This document shows positions 62,833-64,000 of a DNA stretch of 64,000 bases, one piece after another; within the stretch, counting starts at the first letter, position 1, and each line of letters starts with the position of its first letter. This DNA comes from SAR324 cluster bacterium. GTDB lineage: Bacteria; SAR324; NAC60-12. The stretch is taken from positions 1-64,000 of the forward strand of contig JANQJU010000057.1 in the NCBI GenBank assembly GCA_028281495.1, read 5' to 3'. A model generated the notes under the pieces. It did not search any database. It was given only the letters and a program-made list of their open reading frames with translations, and was not told the origin of the DNA. A program made the translations under genes and the position numbers.

Positions 62833-62857
62833 ATTCGTTCTCCTTATCTTAAAAACC

Positions 62858-63268
62858 TTAGAATTGATATTTCATGGAATCGGAAGCAGAGGAATCAGAA
62901 CGTTCCTCCCAATAGGAAGCCTTTTGCGGATCGAGTTTTCGATGCATGGGATCTTTTTTAGTAACCTTGAAGAATAGGGCAATTGGCGTGAATAGGCCAT
63001 AGAAAATGATGCCTAAAATGATGTGAGAATTGATCCAACCCAACACCTCTCCAATCTTCATCCACACTCGGTATACCGGTGCAAGGACTTTGGGAAAAAT
63101 CAACCCTACAGCCATCAGCGTCCCGGCAACACCTGTCAGCCACCAATACGGTTCATTGCCTCGAAATAATAGTGGCCATAAGGAGATGATTAAAAAGATG
63201 CCCCCCACAATCAGGGCAAAGTTACGATAATCTTTATTGGTCGGTGGACGGAGTTCCATATCTTTCAC
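62858..63268 (-). CDS. SxtJ-family membrane protein
   Basis: The protein (136 residues from GTG 63268 or 133 from ATG 63259) has three or four hydrophobic segments (FALIVGGIFLIISLWPLLF, WLTGVAGTLMAVGLIFPKVL, HIILGIIFYGLFTPIALFF) and ends YWEER. This matches SxtJ, named from the saxitoxin cluster and seen with carbamoyltransferases in many glycan clusters. It lies 25 bases before DUF5989 in the same direction. A membrane-anchoring role is likely. Confidence 0.88.
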   Translation of the reverse strand: MKDMELRPPTNKDYRNFALIVGGIFLIISLWPLLFRGNEPYWWLTGVAGTLMAVGLIFPKVLAPVYRVWMKIGEVLGWINSHIILGIIFYGLFTPIALFFKVTKKDPMHRKLDPQKASYWEERSDSSASDSMKYQF

Positions 63269-63298
63269 ATATCTAAAAGGGTTGCGATTAACTCAAAT

Positions 63299-64000
63299 CT
63301 AGCATTCCGATTCGTGGTAGAGTTGCAATAATTCCTGATGCAAACGGTCTTTGACCTTGCCATCATACTTTCCAAAAAATCGTTCACGCATCTGCAAAAA
63401 GGCCTCTTCTTTCATGTAAGTTTTGTTGAGAACCTGTTTCATTCGGAGGATGAGCTCCTCATAAGAATAAACCATCATCGGGTTATTTTCATAGTCAAAG
63501 TAAGTCGAAGGAACTCCAAAAAAATCATAATAAATGGTGGGAATTCCAGCCGCTAACATTTCGTCTGCGAGTGACGTATACAGGGCAATTCCTGCATCAG
63601 CGAGTACGGCAAGTTGCTCAGGAGGATTATAGACATACTCTCGGGCAAACTCGATGTTGGGCAAACGCTCGAACAGATCCATGAAATCAGCGAACTCGGG
63701 ATGATCACAGATTTCATCGGTAACATTTTTGATCACGATATAAATTTCAGGAAACTCAGAGGCCAAGCAGATCAAGTCTCGATAAAACCGCTTCAAGTTT
63801 TTCCAGAAATTATAGTGTGATGTGTAATTTTCTACAAACGTCATGGGAACATGGTAATCCAAAGCCAAAACCAAAAAATGATGTTTCTTGATTTCCTCAT
63901 ATTTGGCAATCGGAGGCGCTTGCGCGGCCTTGTACATGGGGTCGGTCTTAATCAATCCAATAGGAATCGACTGCCCGATATATTGGTATTGACCATCTGT
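63299..64000 (-). CDS. Glycosyl/glycerophosphotransferase-like protein, partial at window edge
   Basis: The minus-strand frame stays open to the right edge, so the N-terminal part lies outside; about 230 residues are visible. It shows a GT-B-like second lobe: EIYIVIKNVTDE, then LADAGIALYTSLADEMLAAGIPTIYYDFFG, similar in layout to the capsule transferase at 56476-57888. It probably transfers a sugar or phospho-polyol during glycan assembly and belongs to the same operon as the SxtJ and carbamoyltransferase genes downstream. Confidence 0.7.
   Translation of the reverse strand, partial: TDGQYQYIGQSIPIGLIKTDPMYKAAQAPPIAKYEEIKKHHFLVLALDYHVPMTFVENYTSHYNFWKNLKRFYRDLICLASEFPEIYIVIKNVTDEICDHPEFADFMDLFERLPNIEFAREYVYNPPEQLAVLADAGIALYTSLADEMLAAGIPTIYYDFFGVPSTYFDYENNPMMVYSYEELILRMKQVLNKTYMKEEAFLQMRERFFGKYDGKVKDRLHQELLQLYHESEC

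Overview
The window looks like one chromosomal segment of a mid-GC Gram-negative bacterium. Omp85-type outer-membrane protein, lipoprotein signals, a Tat signal, an RTX fragment and a surface-polysaccharide operon all point that way. A very large kinase/ATPase/histidine-kinase fusion, PD-(D/E)XK ATPases, Rpn-type remnants and a NACHT protein suggest a large, signalling-rich genome of the deltaproteobacterial/SAR324 or similar kind. The sequence alone does not fix the taxon. No tRNA, rRNA or CRISPR array was recognised.

Layout. 1-3168: a truncated RTX-repeat protein gene cut by an IS66-type element whose tnpC faces tnpA/tnpB and carries two frameshifts at nine-base homopolymers. 3354-10078: small accessory genes (pRiA4b ORF-3-like, Tat-exported metallophosphoesterase, GspG-like protein), a cluster of immunity-like genes bracketed by two copies of a 123-base duplication, an RTX remnant, and a divergent SnoaL-like/LysR pair. 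10041-19220: a decayed and possibly defensive island with three ATPase-nuclease fusions, one truncated ATPase, two Rpn-nuclease fragments and a NACHT NTPase containing two hexanucleotide arrays. 19433-24753: pyrF next to a riboflavin-gene remnant, a DUF4132 giant paired with a small protein ending in Gly-Gly that looks like a beta-grasp (ubiquitin/MoaD-like) protein, and an AraC regulator beside an NmrA-like remnant.

25164-35589: a lipoprotein, a CheA-like sensor kinase with a solute-binding protein, a CNNM/CorB-type membrane protein, an MFS transporter, a lipoprotein/Omp85 pair and a DUF1223 protein. The DUF1223 gene has an in-frame TGA at the first Cys of its thioredoxin-like motif, followed by a good bacterial SECIS-type hairpin, so it is a strong selenoprotein candidate. 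35593-47085: a 2193-residue Ser/Thr kinase-ATPase-histidine kinase-receiver fusion, a short acidic protein, a 613-residue helical protein, a stand-alone sigma-54 activator and an aegerolysin-like protein.

47456 to the right edge: about fourteen minus-strand genes packed as one operon for making, modifying and exporting a surface glycan. They encode two SGNH hydrolases, two methyltransferases, an ABC flippase, a glycerophosphotransferase-like protein, a NodU-type carbamoyltransferase, a B12/radical-SAM enzyme with unusual Cys spacing, a CMP-sugar synthetase, a pentapeptide-repeat protein, DUF5989, SxtJ and a partial transferase that runs off the window.
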